Origin: Acidobacteriaceae bacterium
GTDB taxonomy: Bacteria > Acidobacteriota > Terriglobia > Terriglobales > SbA1
Assembly: GCA_003136335.1 (NCBI GenBank)
Contig: PLEA01000348.1
Span: forward strand, 1-14,364
Length of the DNA: 14,364 nucleotides
Direction of reading: 5' to 3'
Part shown: piece after piece, positions 6,443 to 14,364 of the stretch
How the letters are laid out: the number at the start of each line of letters is the position of its first letter
Position numbering within the stretch: the first letter of the stretch is position 1
Notes under the pieces: generated by a model
Database searches by the model: none
What the model was told of the DNA's origin: nothing
What the model saw: only the letters and a program-made list of their open reading frames with translations
Position numbers and translations under genes: made by a program

Positions 6443-6898
6443 ATGGTGAAGCTCAAAGTGAATGGGATAGATCGCAGCTTTGATGGCGATTCCAACATGC
6501 CCCTGCTCTGGTACGTGCGGGACATCCTGGGATTGACGGGAACGAAGTTTGGTTGCGGCATGGCCTTGTGCGGTGCATGCACCGTTCACAAAAACGGCGA
6601 AGCAATCCGGTCGTGCGTTACCTCGATGAGCGCGGCGGCGGGTAGCGAGATTCGTACGATTGAGGACCTGGGGGCCAACGGGCTTCATCCCGTTCAGGAA
6701 GCCTGGCTGGAGATGAATGTTCCGCAATGCGGATATTGTCAGTCCGGACAGATCATGCAGGCCGTTTCCTTGCTGAAGAGCAAGCCTCATCCAGCGGACC
6801 AGGAAATCGATGACGCCATGGCGGGCAACATCTGCCGCTGTGGAACCTACCAACGCATTCGCAAGGCGATCAAGCTGGCGGCGGGGAAAATCGCATGA
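6443..6898 (+). CDS. [2Fe-2S] small subunit of a molybdenum hydroxylase (IorA-like)
   Basis: This is the electron-transfer subunit of a xanthine-oxidase-family enzyme (151 residues, usual length about 150-160). A plant-type ferredoxin cluster is bound by C38, C43, C46 and C58 ([13 protein letters not shown]). The second, helical-domain cluster is bound by C96, C99, C131 and C133 ([19 protein letters not shown]). All eight ligands are present. There is no signal peptide; related small subunits are thought to be exported by piggy-backing on the Tat-bearing large subunit. The ATG at 6443 is chosen over a TTG one codon earlier because of the AAGGGGA site. It overlaps the next gene by 4 bases (ATGA). 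There is no separate FAD subunit, which fits the isoquinoline 1-oxidoreductase (IorAB) subgroup. It is first in an operon behind the sigma54 promoter at 6400-6415. Confidence 0.93.
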   Translation: MVKLKVNGIDRSFDGDSNMPLLWYVRDILGLTGTKFGCGMALCGACTVHKNGEAIRSCVTSMSAAAGSEIRTIEDLGANGLHPVQEAWLEMNVPQCGYCQSGQIMQAVSLLKSKPHPADQEIDDAMAGNICRCGTYQRIRKAIKLAAGKIA

Positions 6899-9177
6899 GC
6901 CAAATCGAGAACGTAAGCCGGCGGAAGTTCCTCAAGGGAGTTTTTGGGGCGGGGGCGCTTATCCTTACTGTTCGGTACATCCCAACTGTTCGGTACATCC
7001 CACCGATGTGGGCGCAGGGACAGTCGACAAACGGTCAAACCGAAGCGGACCGGGCAACCCTTCATCCAAATGTCTTTGTCGGAATTCAGCAGGATGGGAC
7101 GGTCTGCATCGTGGCGCATCGGTCAGAGATGGGAACAGTTATTCGCACATCGTTGCCACTTGTGCTTGCCGACGAACTTGACGCCGACTGGAAGCGCGTG
7201 ACAATCGACCAGGCGATTGGCGATAAGCGATACGGAGATCAAAACACGGACGGTTCGCAATCTGTAAGGCGATTCTATGACACCATGCGAGAGTGCGGCG
7301 CTGCGGCGCGCTCGATGTTGATCCAGGCGGCGGCGTTACAGTGGAATGTTCCTGCATCGGACTGTTCCACCGAGCTGCATGCGGTGGTTCACAAAGCGAC
7401 GGGCCGGCGCGCGGGCTACGGTGAACTGGCAACCGCGGCGGCACGCCTTACTGTCCCTAAGAAAGAGCAGCTGCAGCTGAAAAAGTCCTCGGAGTGGCGA
7501 TACATCGGGAAGGGAATGACCAGCGTTGACCTGGAGAAGCTCTGCACGGGCAAGGCGATGTATGGAATGGACGCGCGCGTAGATGGCATGGTTTACGCAT
7601 CGATCGAACATCCTCCGGTCTTCGGCGGGAAAATAAAAAGTCTTGACGATCAGGAAGCGCTGAAGGTTGCCGGAGTGCGCCAGACCGTTAGCATCGATCC
7701 ATTTAAGCCCCCCGCTGCCTTTCAGCCTTTGGGTGGCGTTGCAGTGATTGCAGACAACACATGGGCTGCATTCCAGGGACGCAAGAAGCTGAAGATCACC
7801 TGGGACAACGGGCCGAACGAATCCTACGACTCCGTCGAATACAAGAAAGAGCTCAAGGAAACTGCGCACAAGCCGGGGAAGCTAATCCGCAGCGTGGGCG
7901 ACTCCGACAAAGAGTTCCCCACGGGAAATAATGTGGCGGAAGCTGACTACTACGTTCCGCTGCTGGCCCATGCTCCTATGGAGCCGATGGTGGCGCTAGC
8001 GGAATTCAAAGACGGAAAGGTCACGGCCTGGGCGCCCATCCAGAATCCTCAAGCTGTGCAGGCGATAGTGTCCTCGGAGCTGGGCATTCCGGTGCAGGAT
8101 GTGGTTTGCCACGTCACATTGTTGGGTGGCGGGTTCGGAAGAAAATCCAAGCCTGACTACGTTGCCGAGGCTGCGGTCTTATCCAAGAAGCTGGGCCGTC
8201 CTGTAAAGGTTGTGTGGACCCGGGAAGACGACGTCAAGTTTGACTATTACAACGCAGTGGCTGCGATGTACATGAAGGCAGCCGTCGACGACAAGGGGAA
8301 GCCGACGGCGTGGCTGCAGAGATCGGTCTTTCCGCCCATCACCTCGATCTTCGACGTGAACGCTGTTTATGGCGATCCGCCCCATCTGGCGCAAGGTTGG
8401 ACGGATCTTCCCTATGACTTGCCCAACATACGCATCGAGAACGGTCCGGCGCAAGCTCATGTCAGGATTGGCTGGTTGCGATCGGTGGCCAACATCTACC
8501 ACGCATTTGGAGTTCAGTGTTTCACCGATGAACTTGCTCATCGCGCAAATCGCGATCCAGTGGAGTATCTGTTAGACCTTATCGGACCGCCGCGCACATT
8601 GGACTTCACCAACGTGCAGTATCCGAACTACAGTGCGGATTACAAAACGTATCCCTGGGAAACAGGGCGCTTGCGGAAGGTAATCGAAATGGTCGCCGAC
8701 AAAGCCGGCTGGGCCAAGAAAAAGAGCGCAAAAGGCCACGGTTTTGGATTCGCCGCCCATCGCAGTTTCTTGACTTATGTGGCGACGGTCGTGGAAGTGG
8801 AGGTGAGTGATGACGGCGAGATTCGCATCCCCCGGGTTGATGTAGCGGTGGATGCGGGGCTCGTCGTTAATCCGGAAGCCACGCGCGCACAATTCGAAGG
8901 CGCGGCGGTCTTCGGCACGAGCATCGTGCGCAGCGGAGAGATCACCGCCAAGAACGGCGTAATCCAGCAATCCAATTTCAATGACTATCCCGTGGCTCGG
9001 ATCAACGAGGTCCCGGCTCAGACGAATGTCTACATTACGGAGAGCTCTGCGCCTCCGGCTGGAGTCGGAGAGCCTGGGGTGCCTCCGTTTGTGGCCGCGT
9101 TTTGCAATGCGATCTTCGCCGCTACAGGAAAGCGGGTCCGCGATTTGCCGCTCTCGAGCAACAACCTGTTCGGATAA
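6895..9177 (+). CDS. Tat-exported molybdopterin subunit of a molybdenum hydroxylase (IorB-like)
   Basis: This is the catalytic subunit (760 residues) of the xanthine dehydrogenase / isoquinoline 1-oxidoreductase beta family. The Tat signal SRRKFLKG (8-15) is followed by a hydrophobic region and MWAQGQ. Molybdenum-cofactor-domain motifs include LLGGGFGRK (409-417). Near the C-terminus is [12 protein letters not shown], where E726 corresponds to the catalytic glutamate. Family members hydroxylate N-heterocycles or oxidise aldehydes using water; the substrate here cannot be told. Electrons would pass to the [2Fe-2S] partner and then to a cytochrome. No cytochrome subunit is in the operon, but the divergent gene at 4375-6099 carries one. 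No maturation factor of the XdhC type is in the window. Codons 25-36 are an exact tandem duplication (TVRYIP twice) inside the Tat signal. Confidence 0.92.
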   Translation: MSQIENVSRRKFLKGVFGAGALILTVRYIPTVRYIPPMWAQGQSTNGQTEADRATLHPNVFVGIQQDGTVCIVAHRSEMGTVIRTSLPLVLADELDADWKRVTIDQAIGDKRYGDQNTDGSQSVRRFYDTMRECGAAARSMLIQAAALQWNVPASDCSTELHAVVHKATGRRAGYGELATAAARLTVPKKEQLQLKKSSEWRYIGKGMTSVDLEKLCTGKAMYGMDARVDGMVYASIEHPPVFGGKIKSLDDQEALKVAGVRQTVSIDPFKPPAAFQPLGGVAVIADNTWAAFQGRKKLKITWDNGPNESYDSVEYKKELKETAHKPGKLIRSVGDSDKEFPTGNNVAEADYYVPLLAHAPMEPMVALAEFKDGKVTAWAPIQNPQAVQAIVSSELGIPVQDVVCHVTLLGGGFGRKSKPDYVAEAAVLSKKLGRPVKVVWTREDDVKFDYYNAVAAMYMKAAVDDKGKPTAWLQRSVFPPITSIFDVNAVYGDPPHLAQGWTDLPYDLPNIRIENGPAQAHVRIGWLRSVANIYHAFGVQCFTDELAHRANRDPVEYLLDLIGPPRTLDFTNVQYPNYSADYKTYPWETGRLRKVIEMVADKAGWAKKKSAKGHGFGFAAHRSFLTYVATVVEVEVSDDGEIRIPRVDVAVDAGLVVNPEATRAQFEGAAVFGTSIVRSGEITAKNGVIQQSNFNDYPVARINEVPAQTNVYITESSAPPAGVGEPGVPPFVAAFCNAIFAATGKRVRDLPLSSNNLFG
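6967..7002 (+). repeat. Exact 18-bp tandem duplication in the Tat signal region
   Basis: ACTGTTCGGTACATCCCA occurs twice in a row (6967-6984 and 6985-7002), encoding TVRYIP twice. The two copies are identical at every base, so the duplication is recent, or is an assembly artefact. It keeps the frame. Confidence 0.97.
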
Positions 9178-9180
9178 AGT

Positions 9181-9195
9181 TGCAGTGCGACTGCA
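9181..9195 (+). other. Small hairpin between the Mo-hydroxylase and aldo/keto reductase genes
   Basis: TGCAGT and ACTGCA form a 6-bp stem around GCG, just before the AGGAGG at 9197-9202. It has no T-tract, so it is not a terminator. It may mark mRNA processing or be incidental. Confidence 0.3.
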
Positions 9196-9210
9196 CAGGA
9201 GGTTCTTTCA

Positions 9211-10293
9211 ATGACTCTCAATGATAACGACGACTCCAATCAATCATGCTCCGATCGTTCCGATCCGTCGCCTTTGCGAGATAGCGCGAATCAGGACTCC
9301 GGTTTCAGCAGGAGAGAGTTTCTCGGCATGACTGCCGCATCCCTCTTAATGGCCGGAACGCTAAGCGGGTCCGCAGCGGCGGATCGTAAGAATGGGATTC
9401 CATATCGACCGCTGGGCCGCACCGGTGAAAAGGTTTCACTGATCGGGCTCGGTGGGTATCACCTGGCTCGACAGAGCGATCCGGAAGAGAGCATTCGGAT
9501 TATTCGTACGGGAATCGATGAAGGGATTAATTTCCTCGATAACTGCTGGGACTACAACGGAGGAGAGAGCGAAATTCGAATGGGCAAGGCCCTGCGCGAC
9601 GGTTATCGCCAGAAGGCCTTTTTGATGACCAAGATCGATGGTCGAACCAAAACTGCTGCAGCAGCCCAACTCAATGAATCGCTGCGGAGGTTGCAGACCG
9701 ATCGAATTGACTTACTCCAGTTCCATGAAGTGATTCGAGATTCTGACCCAGACCGTGTTTTTGCCCAAGGCGGCGGGATGGAGGCCGTACTAGAAGCCAA
9801 AAAGGCGGGCAAGATCCGTTTTATCGGCTTTACAGGCCACAAAAGTCCAGACATTCATTTGAAGATGCTGGCCACGGCCTCAAAGCACAGCTTCAAGTTC
9901 GATGCTGTTCAGATGCCTCTTAACGTGATGGACGCTCACTTCAACAGTTTCGAAAAGAGAGTCCTCCCGGTTTTGACTGAGAACGGCATTGCGGTTCTCG
10001 GCATGAAGTCCATGGGTGACCACGTCATCCTGGAGAGCAAGACCGTTACACCGACCGAGTGTCTCTATTACTCGATGAATCTCCCGACCAGTGTCGTCAT
10101 CACCGGCTGCGATTCGATGCCGATCCTTCAGCAAGCTCTCGGCGCAGCCCGCAGTTTTCACCCGATGGACTCTTCCCAAGTTGCGGCTCTTCTGGCAAGA
10201 ACCGCAAAGACTGCGGAGGCAGGCCAGTTCGAACTTTACAAGACTACTCACCAGTTTGATGGCACGTTCGCTAATCCGCAGTGGCTTGGCTAG
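9211..10293 (+). CDS. Tat-exported aldo/keto reductase
   Basis: The protein has 360 residues. A polar N-terminus of about 30 residues precedes a Tat signal (SRREFLGMTAASLLMAG, 33-49). The aldo/keto reductase barrel starts with PYRPLGRTGEKVSLIGLGGYH. The catalytic tetrad is complete: D110 (FLDNCW), Y115 (DYNGGESE), K141 (MTKIDGRT) and H172 (LQFHEV). Family members reduce or oxidise aldehydes and ketones with NADP(H); Tat-exported members probably fold with bound cofactor before export. The start at 9211 has a perfect AGGAGG 8 bases upstream. It lies 33 bases after the Mo-hydroxylase large subunit, so it is very likely in the same operon. It probably acts on the same aldehyde or sugar-type compounds (inference). 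Confidence 0.9.
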   Translation: MTLNDNDDSNQSCSDRSDPSPLRDSANQDSGFSRREFLGMTAASLLMAGTLSGSAAADRKNGIPYRPLGRTGEKVSLIGLGGYHLARQSDPEESIRIIRTGIDEGINFLDNCWDYNGGESEIRMGKALRDGYRQKAFLMTKIDGRTKTAAAAQLNESLRRLQTDRIDLLQFHEVIRDSDPDRVFAQGGGMEAVLEAKKAGKIRFIGFTGHKSPDIHLKMLATASKHSFKFDAVQMPLNVMDAHFNSFEKRVLPVLTENGIAVLGMKSMGDHVILESKTVTPTECLYYSMNLPTSVVITGCDSMPILQQALGAARSFHPMDSSQVAALLARTAKTAEAGQFELYKTTHQFDGTFANPQWLG

Positions 10294-10438
10294 AAACAGA
10301 CAATCTCGGAGTTTCTGACGAGGCCCTGGCCGTTCGGCTGGCATACGCATTTCCGCTCGTAACGGTACAGCCGGCTGGCTCCCGCTCAGTAATAAAGCGC
10401 GGGCGGCCCTTGTACGCGATCGTCCAGATGCCGCCGCT

Positions 10439-10469
10439 GCTATCCGCCTATCGACACACTCCGGATAGC
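10439..10469 (+). terminator. Hairpin, possible terminator after the aldo/keto reductase gene
   Basis: Perfect 8-base arms GCTATCCG and CGGATAGC with a 15-base loop are followed by the T-rich but broken TCATTGTTCTG. It lies about 145 bases after the reductase stop. The poor T-tract keeps confidence low. I see nothing else convincing between 10294 and 10518. Confidence 0.3.
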
Positions 10470-10518
10470 TCATTGTTCTGCGCTTAGCTACGCCTTTGGA
10501 AAGTAGTCAGGTACAGGA

Positions 10519-10863
10519 ATGACGTTTGAAGATGTGCATGCACTGTGGCGACTGGTGCGAGAAGATCGAATGGACGACAAACTTCCTGTTCTGCCCGCTG
10601 CGCTCGAGACCTTGCGGCTATCGGGGAGGGCCCACCATAAACCCATTGCGCAATGGCTTTTGGTGTGGCTGGCACTGCCGCTGATTTGCGGGGTGATGGT
10701 TGTGCTGGTGTTGCGTTATTCCGACTGTCCCCAAAGCGGAACTTCGTCATCCTTGATGCGGTTTCATCAAGCCGGACGCCCCATTCGAGCTGCCGATGGG
10801 ATCCGCTTTCGGGAACAGAGTGTGAATCGTGGGTTCCTAGGGCAATTCGTTTACATCGAGTAA
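10519..10863 (+). CDS. Short unrecognised ORF with one membrane helix
   Basis: The predicted protein has 114 residues. A charged N-terminal part (MTFEDVHALWRLVREDRMDD) is followed by a likely membrane helix at about 44-65 (QWLLVWLALPLICGVMVVLVL) and a basic polar C-terminal part of about 48 residues. I do not recognise a family. Codon use looks coding, and there is a weak GGA just before the ATG (CAGGAATG). It lies 225 bases after the aldo/keto reductase and ends 13 bases from the convergent sigma54 activator gene, which fits a small real gene. It could equally be a decayed fragment or a chance frame. Confidence 0.4.
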   Translation: MTFEDVHALWRLVREDRMDDKLPVLPAALETLRLSGRAHHKPIAQWLLVWLALPLICGVMVVLVLRYSDCPQSGTSSSLMRFHQAGRPIRAADGIRFREQSVNRGFLGQFVYIE

Positions 10864-10876
10864 GACGCCATCGGCG

Positions 10877-11926
10877 TTACTCCAATTGCGGCAGCAAGGT
10901 CGGCTCTTGCTGCGTCGGGGGCATCCCATCCTGGCTTTCCAGAGAAGGCCTGGAGATTCCCAGCTTCTGCATCTTGTGGATCAGGGTAGTGCGCTTCAGG
11001 CCAAGTTTGGCGGCTGCGCCCTTCGGTCCGCCGATCACCCAACGCACTCCCTCCAGCGTGCGCAGAATCAGAGCGCGCTCGGACTCTTTCAGAGTAGTTG
11101 CGGCTGTGGAGACCACAACAGCCTTGGTCGCTGTCGTTGGCAAAGGATTGGGAAGCACGCCGTCTCTTGAAAGAATGACGGCACGTTCAACCAGGTTCTG
11201 AAGCTCGCGGATGTTTCCCGGCCACTGGTAGGAACTGAGCGCAGATATGGTTTCCGGAGGAATAGTTTCGATTTGCCGACCCATCCGCTTACCAAAAATC
11301 TCGACAAAATGCGTCACCAAGGCCGGAATGTCTTCGCGGCGCGCCCGCAGTGGTGGCAACAGCACGGGAAAAACATTCAGACGGTAATAGAGGTCGCTAC
11401 GAAATTGGCCCCGATTCACCATTTCTGTCAGATCACGATTTGTTGCAGCCACCAGCCGAACATCCACTTGGTGAGTCCGGGTGCTACCGAGGCGCTCGAA
11501 CTCCTGTTCCTGCAGTACGCGCAGCAGTTTGGGCTGCAATGCCGGCGGAATATCGCCCACCTCGTCCAGAAAGAGCGTGCCTTTGTCTGCCAACTCGAAA
11601 CGGCCAATCTTCTGTGCTATGGCTCCGGTGAATGCGCCTTTCTCGTGGCCAAAAAGTTCACTTTCCAGGAGATCCAGCGGAATGGCAGCGCAATTCAGTC
11701 TCACGAACCGGCGTCCGCAACGCGAGCTGATGTTGTGAATCGCGTGTGCGATCAGTTCCTTGCCGGTGCCTGTTTCTCCCTCGATCAGAACGGTGGAATC
11801 CGTAGGCGCGACACGTTCGACTTGTTCGAGCACCGCTTCCAGCGCAGGACTATTGCCTATGATCTGCTCAAATCTGCGCTCATAAGAAACTTGATTACCA
11901 CTCCCGAATCTTTGGAAAGCTCCCAC
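10877..11926 (-). CDS. Sigma54-dependent activator, AAA+ and Fis-type HTH only
   Basis: This is an enhancer-binding protein that remodels sigma54 RNA polymerase using ATP (349 residues). From about residue 19 it is a complete AAA+ domain. It has Walker A GETGTGKE (50-57), the sigma54-contact loop GAFTGA (97-102), Walker [10 protein letters not shown] (117-125), arginine fingers in [10 protein letters not shown] (175-184) and sensor [10 protein letters not shown] (235-242). A Fis-type helix-turn-helix follows at about 285-325 ([22 protein letters not shown]). There is no receiver, GAF or PAS domain. I start it at GTG 11926 because a perfect AGGAGG sits 6 bases upstream; an ATG at 11947 is possible. 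It lies 43 bases after a stand-alone receiver gene, so it looks like a split NtrC-type regulator. It is a plausible activator of the two -24/-12 promoters at 6181-6196 and 6400-6415. Confidence 0.92.
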   Translation of the reverse strand: MGAFQRFGSGNQVSYERRFEQIIGNSPALEAVLEQVERVAPTDSTVLIEGETGTGKELIAHAIHNISSRCGRRFVRLNCAAIPLDLLESELFGHEKGAFTGAIAQKIGRFELADKGTLFLDEVGDIPPALQPKLLRVLQEQEFERLGSTRTHQVDVRLVAATNRDLTEMVNRGQFRSDLYYRLNVFPVLLPPLRARREDIPALVTHFVEIFGKRMGRQIETIPPETISALSSYQWPGNIRELQNLVERAVILSRDGVLPNPLPTTATKAVVVSTAATTLKESERALILRTLEGVRWVIGGPKGAAAKLGLKRTTLIHKMQKLGISRPSLESQDGMPPTQQEPTLLPQLE

Positions 11927-11932
11927 AGAGAA

Positions 11933-11938
11933 CCTCCT
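11933..11938 (-). promoter_or_regulatory. Ribosome binding site fixing the GTG start of the sigma54 activator
   Basis: A perfect AGGAGG (minus strand) lies 6 bases before the GTG at 11926. The upstream ATG at 11947 has only a distant AAGGA. Confidence 0.65.
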
Positions 11939-11969
11939 GGCGCGCATGTGCACACTTCCTTACTGGGGC

Positions 11970-12347
11970 TCAGCTCTCCAGAGCTGCCCGAACACTCCCA
12001 AGCAGGGCCTCATCATCGAATGGTTTTGCCAAGAACTCAACCGCGCCTGCTCTTAGCGCCTGCATCCGCATTTTCGTGTCGCCATGTGCCGTGATGAAGA
12101 TGGTCGGAATCCTGCAATGCTCAGCGTTCAGCTTGGCCTGCAATTCGAGGCCAGACATTCCCGGCATGCGGATATCCGCTATCAGACATGCGGTCTGGTA
12201 CTGTTGACCGGACGTCAGGAATTCTTCTGCGGACGCAAAAGCTTGCGACGGCACTCCCACCGATTTCAGCATGCCTTGCAATGCGCTACGCATCAAGTCA
12301 TCGTCATCAACGATCGCCACTAAGTCCGTCTTGCTTTGGATGGCCAT
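11970..12347 (-). CDS. Stand-alone receiver-domain response regulator (FixJ-type receiver)
   Basis: The protein has 125 residues and is a single receiver domain with no output domain. The acidic pocket is in IVDDDD (12-17). The phosphoacceptor is D58 in IADIRMPGMSG, the switch threonine is T86 in FITAHGD, and the conserved lysine is K108 in LAKPFDDE. All key residues are present, so it should be phosphorylated, most likely by the kinase encoded just upstream (12496-14046). The ATG at 12347 is used because it gives the usual short lead into the first strand; no good ribosome site is visible there, and a TTG at 12383 would add 12 residues. The 148-base gap from the kinase, with a palindrome at 12385-12398, suggests its own promoter. 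Its target may be the sigma54 activator 43 bases downstream (inference). Confidence 0.88.
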   Translation of the reverse strand: MAIQSKTDLVAIVDDDDLMRSALQGMLKSVGVPSQAFASAEEFLTSGQQYQTACLIADIRMPGMSGLELQAKLNAEHCRIPTIFITAHGDTKMRMQALRAGAVEFLAKPFDDEALLGSVRAALES

Positions 12348-12384
12348 ATTTAAAAAGCTAGCAGCGTCGTCAAACTTGCACAAT

Positions 12385-12398
12385 CATACTTTAGTATG
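12385..12398. promoter_or_regulatory. Palindrome CATACT-TT-AGTATG, putative operator
   Basis: Perfect 6-base arms surround TT, 38 bases before the receiver gene start. A second TCATAC half-site at 12406-12411 lies 22 bases (two helical turns) from the TCATAC at 12384-12389. The size and symmetry suit a dimeric LuxR/FixJ-type regulator such as the one at 14106-14364. The minus strand also offers TATGAT as a -10-like hexamer, without a good -35. Confidence 0.45.
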
Positions 12399-12495
12399 CG
12401 AGGGCTCATACCCCCCACAGCCTTCGGAATGCGTTGGCGAGCCGCACGCAAGGCACGGCTGCTGATACGAACACGGTGGAGGCGGCTGCGAAGGG

Positions 12496-14046
12496 TTATT
12501 CGTGGGTGTCGGCTTTGCTGGGTAGAGTGAGCTGAAAAGTCGCGCCCCGCGGAGGGTTGTCGGCTGCCCACAAGCGGCCGCCATGGGATTCCACGATGGA
12601 GCGGCTGATCCGAAGTCCCATGCCGGTGCCATCACGCTTAGTGGTAAAGAAGGCACCGAAGATCAGATCCGCCTGCTGCGGGGGCAGTCCCACACCAGTA
12701 TCGCTAACCGAAACCATCACCTGCTCGTCTTCGGCCTGCTGTGACCTGATAGCGAGCTCGCGCTTCCCGTCCACATCTTTTATCGCTTCGATGCTGTTGA
12801 TCATGAGGTTCATCAGCACCTGCTGCAATTGCACACGATCTCCCATGATCTGGGGAAGGTCTTCCGACAGTTCTGTGCGCATTGATATGGAGTATCGGGT
12901 AGCCTCGTTGCGCAAGAGAACGATCATGCCTCGAATAATTTCGTTTATATCTATCAGCTCTCGTTGCGAAGTTCCCTTTTTGAAGAGCGAGCGGATACGG
13001 TTGATAATGTCGGAGGCGCGGGCTGCATCCTTGACTACTCTTGATGCCGCCTCGCGGGCTTCTCCCAGATCAGGTTGATCACGAGTGAGCCAGCGCAAGC
13101 AGGTATTGGCGTCGGTAATGGCGGCGGCAATAGGCTGATTCACTTCGTGCGCCAGCGAAGCCGTTAGTTCTCCCATCGTGTTCACCCGACTGATGCGCGT
13201 GAGATCCGCCTGCGTCTCACGCAGCGCTTCTTCGGCCAGCTTGCGCTCAGTGATGTCCGTGGAGCTACCCACGAATTGCGTCAGATCCCCGGATGGGTTC
13301 AGAATCGGATGGCCGACGGTGTTGATGTGTTTGACCACGCCCCCCGGAAGAAGGATCCGGAATTCCACTTCGTAATCCGATTTTTCACTTATTGCTCGAT
13401 CGATTGCCTCTCGCCACTTGGCTCGATCCTCCGGATGAACGCGTTGCAGCCGTTGTTCCCAAACCGGCACGCCCTGTTCTGGCTCGAAGCCATAGATGCG
13501 ATACCATTCCTCGGATAGATGCAATGCGTCTCTCCGCGCTACCTGCCATACCCAGCTCCCCGTACGCGTGAGTTTCTGCGCTTCCGCCAAATAGGCCTCG
13601 CTTTGCCGCAGCTTCTCTTCAGCACGCTTGCGCTCGGCAATCTCCAGGCTCAGATCTTCATTGGCCCGAGTCAGCTCTACTGTTCGCTCCGCAACTCTCT
13701 CCTCGAGTTTGTCTCGCGCTCGGGTGGCCCGGCTCATTAGGAGAACGAAAAGCAGAAATACGAGATAATAAACGCCACGAGACATGACGTTGAGTTCAGG
13801 CTCGAAGAAATAGATTCGGACAATCGATGCTAGCACCGCCGCTAATATTCCGGGCTTAGCGCCTCCATACCAAAACGTTACCGCGATTGCGGACAGCGCA
13901 AATGCAATAAATGTCTGAGGCAAATGGAAGTGCAAGAACATACGCGCCAAACAGAGAGCAATCGCGACTGAGCCGAAAGCCAATCCATAGCGGACAGCAG
14001 ACGCTGCTGAGTGTGCAATCCCTTTCGCATTGCCCGGATGGCCCAT
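12496..14046 (-). CDS. Membrane PAS-domain histidine kinase (FixL-like)
   Basis: This is a sensor kinase of 516 residues. About three or four membrane helices lie in residues 17-105 (AVRYGLAFGSVAIALCL, FIAFALSAIAVTFWYGG, GILAAVLASIV, GVYYLVFLLFVLLM), resembling the DUF4118-type kinase N-terminus. A coiled coil follows at 110-147. The PAS domain spans about 148-270 and ends SSTDITERK. The HisKA domain has phosphoacceptor H300 in LAHEVNQPIAAA. The ATPase domain has an N-box (NLMINSIEA, 413-421), G1 (DTGVGL, 449-454), FFTTK (466-470) and G2 (GTGMGL, 473-478). All catalytic motifs are intact. The PAS lacks visible heme or flavin evidence, so the signal is unknown. The ATG at 14046 has only a weak GA-rich upstream site. 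It lies 59 bases after a FixJ-type regulator gene, so it is probably its partner. Confidence 0.93.
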   Translation of the reverse strand: MGHPGNAKGIAHSAASAVRYGLAFGSVAIALCLARMFLHFHLPQTFIAFALSAIAVTFWYGGAKPGILAAVLASIVRIYFFEPELNVMSRGVYYLVFLLFVLLMSRATRARDKLEERVAERTVELTRANEDLSLEIAERKRAEEKLRQSEAYLAEAQKLTRTGSWVWQVARRDALHLSEEWYRIYGFEPEQGVPVWEQRLQRVHPEDRAKWREAIDRAISEKSDYEVEFRILLPGGVVKHINTVGHPILNPSGDLTQFVGSSTDITERKLAEEALRETQADLTRISRVNTMGELTASLAHEVNQPIAAAITDANTCLRWLTRDQPDLGEAREAASRVVKDAARASDIINRIRSLFKKGTSQRELIDINEIIRGMIVLLRNEATRYSISMRTELSEDLPQIMGDRVQLQQVLMNLMINSIEAIKDVDGKRELAIRSQQAEDEQVMVSVSDTGVGLPPQQADLIFGAFFTTKRDGTGMGLRISRSIVESHGGRLWAADNPPRGATFQLTLPSKADTHE

Positions 14047-14105
14047 TATCGAAAGTCTCTCTCGCTCTCCAGAATCGACTTTTCCGGACGAACAGCAGCG
14101 CCAAA

Positions 14106-14364
14106 CTACTTCCGGCCGGTCTGAACCTCAAGCTTCGTCGCCATTCTGACTAATTCCGCCAGTGATTCCGCCTGCATCTTTCGCATCACGTGTCCGCGCT
14201 GGATCTTCACGGTGATTTCACTGGTTCCGAGATCAAAAGCTATTTGCTTATTGAGCATGCCCGAAACCACAAGGCCCAGAACCTCACGCTCGCGTGCAGT
14301 GAGCAACTCGTAGCGCTGTCGCAGCTCGCCAAGCTCGCTCTGCTGTCGGCGCCACACCCGGTCG
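14106..14364 (-). CDS. FixJ-type response regulator, C-terminal part (5' end beyond window)
   Basis: Only the last 86 residues are visible; the frame is open to the right edge ([21 protein letters not shown]), which is the usual linker of FixJ-family regulators. The output domain is a LuxR-type helix-turn-helix: [20 protein letters not shown], then [23 protein letters not shown]. It would bind DNA as a phosphorylated dimer. A receiver domain would be expected beyond the window. It is just upstream of the kinase at 12496-14046, a FixL/FixJ-like gene order. A start inside the window (GTG 14357) would give a bare output domain, which I consider less likely. Confidence 0.85.
   Translation of the reverse strand, partial: DRVWRRQQSELGELRQRYELLTAREREVLGLVVSGMLNKQIAFDLGTSEITVKIQRGHVMRKMQAESLAELVRMATKLEVQTGRK

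Noticed and set aside
9880..10473. Minus-strand open frame of 197 codons overlapping the aldo/keto reductase 3' end
   Set aside because: Most of it is antisense to the reductase, and the translation is Arg/Ser/Ala-rich with no domain or membrane pattern.
10669..10684. TGGCAC as a possible third sigma54 promoter
   Set aside because: The GC required at the -12 position is absent at the correct spacing, and no gene start follows it.
11273..12094. Long plus-strand open frame (273 codons) opposite the sigma54 activator and receiver genes
   Set aside because: It is antisense to two genes with complete catalytic motifs, and its own translation has no recognisable domain or ribosome site.
1..14364. 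CRISPR arrays, tRNA or rRNA genes, insertion sequences, phage or toxin-antitoxin genes
   Set aside because: I found no regularly spaced repeats, RNA gene signatures, transposase or integrase motifs, or paired small toxin-antitoxin genes on either strand.

Overview
The window looks like a piece of an Acidobacteriota chromosome (probably Terriglobia). This is inferred from the gene families and a moderate GC content. The pointers are MEDS/PAS-type histidine kinases, a DUF2950-type remnant, Tat-dependent molybdenum hydroxylase and aldo/keto reductase genes, small secreted proteins and FixJ-like regulators. No rRNA or other taxonomic marker is present, so the assignment is tentative. I see no tRNA, rRNA, CRISPR array or intact mobile element.

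Layout. Positions 1-1369 (minus) hold the 5' part of a MEDS-PAS-PAS signalling protein that runs off the left edge. Positions 1372-2022 (minus) hold gene debris: a frameshifted start of a membrane histidine kinase, then a frameshifted and truncated DUF2950 gene. A small secreted protein gene follows (2230-2595, minus) with a good intrinsic terminator. Positions 2892-6099 (minus) carry a three-gene unit: a cytochrome c / PQQ-type sugar dehydrogenase fusion, an overlapping Cys/His-rich secreted or anchored protein, and a 3-hydroxyisobutyrate-dehydrogenase-like oxidoreductase. Divergent from it (plus, 6443-10293) are a [2Fe-2S] subunit and a Tat-exported molybdopterin subunit of the isoquinoline 1-oxidoreductase type, followed by a Tat-exported aldo/keto reductase. 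A short unrecognised ORF lies at 10519-10863. The right end (10877-14364, minus) is a signalling cluster: a FixJ-type regulator (cut by the edge), a membrane PAS histidine kinase, a stand-alone receiver, and a sigma54 activator with no sensory domain.

How it may work together. The 343-base divergent intergenic region carries two outward-facing sigma54 (-24/-12) promoter matches. The one toward the PQQ gene is a full match to the consensus; the one toward the molybdenum hydroxylase genes has one mismatch. Between them lie two GTC-N8-GAC inverted repeats, placed where an enhancer-binding protein would sit. A sigma54 activator with an intact GAFTGA loop is encoded in the adjacent signalling cluster. 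I infer a sigma54-switched, largely periplasmic oxidation module (PQQ dehydrogenase with cytochrome c, Mo hydroxylase, exported aldo/keto reductase). Its inducer and substrates cannot be read from the sequence.
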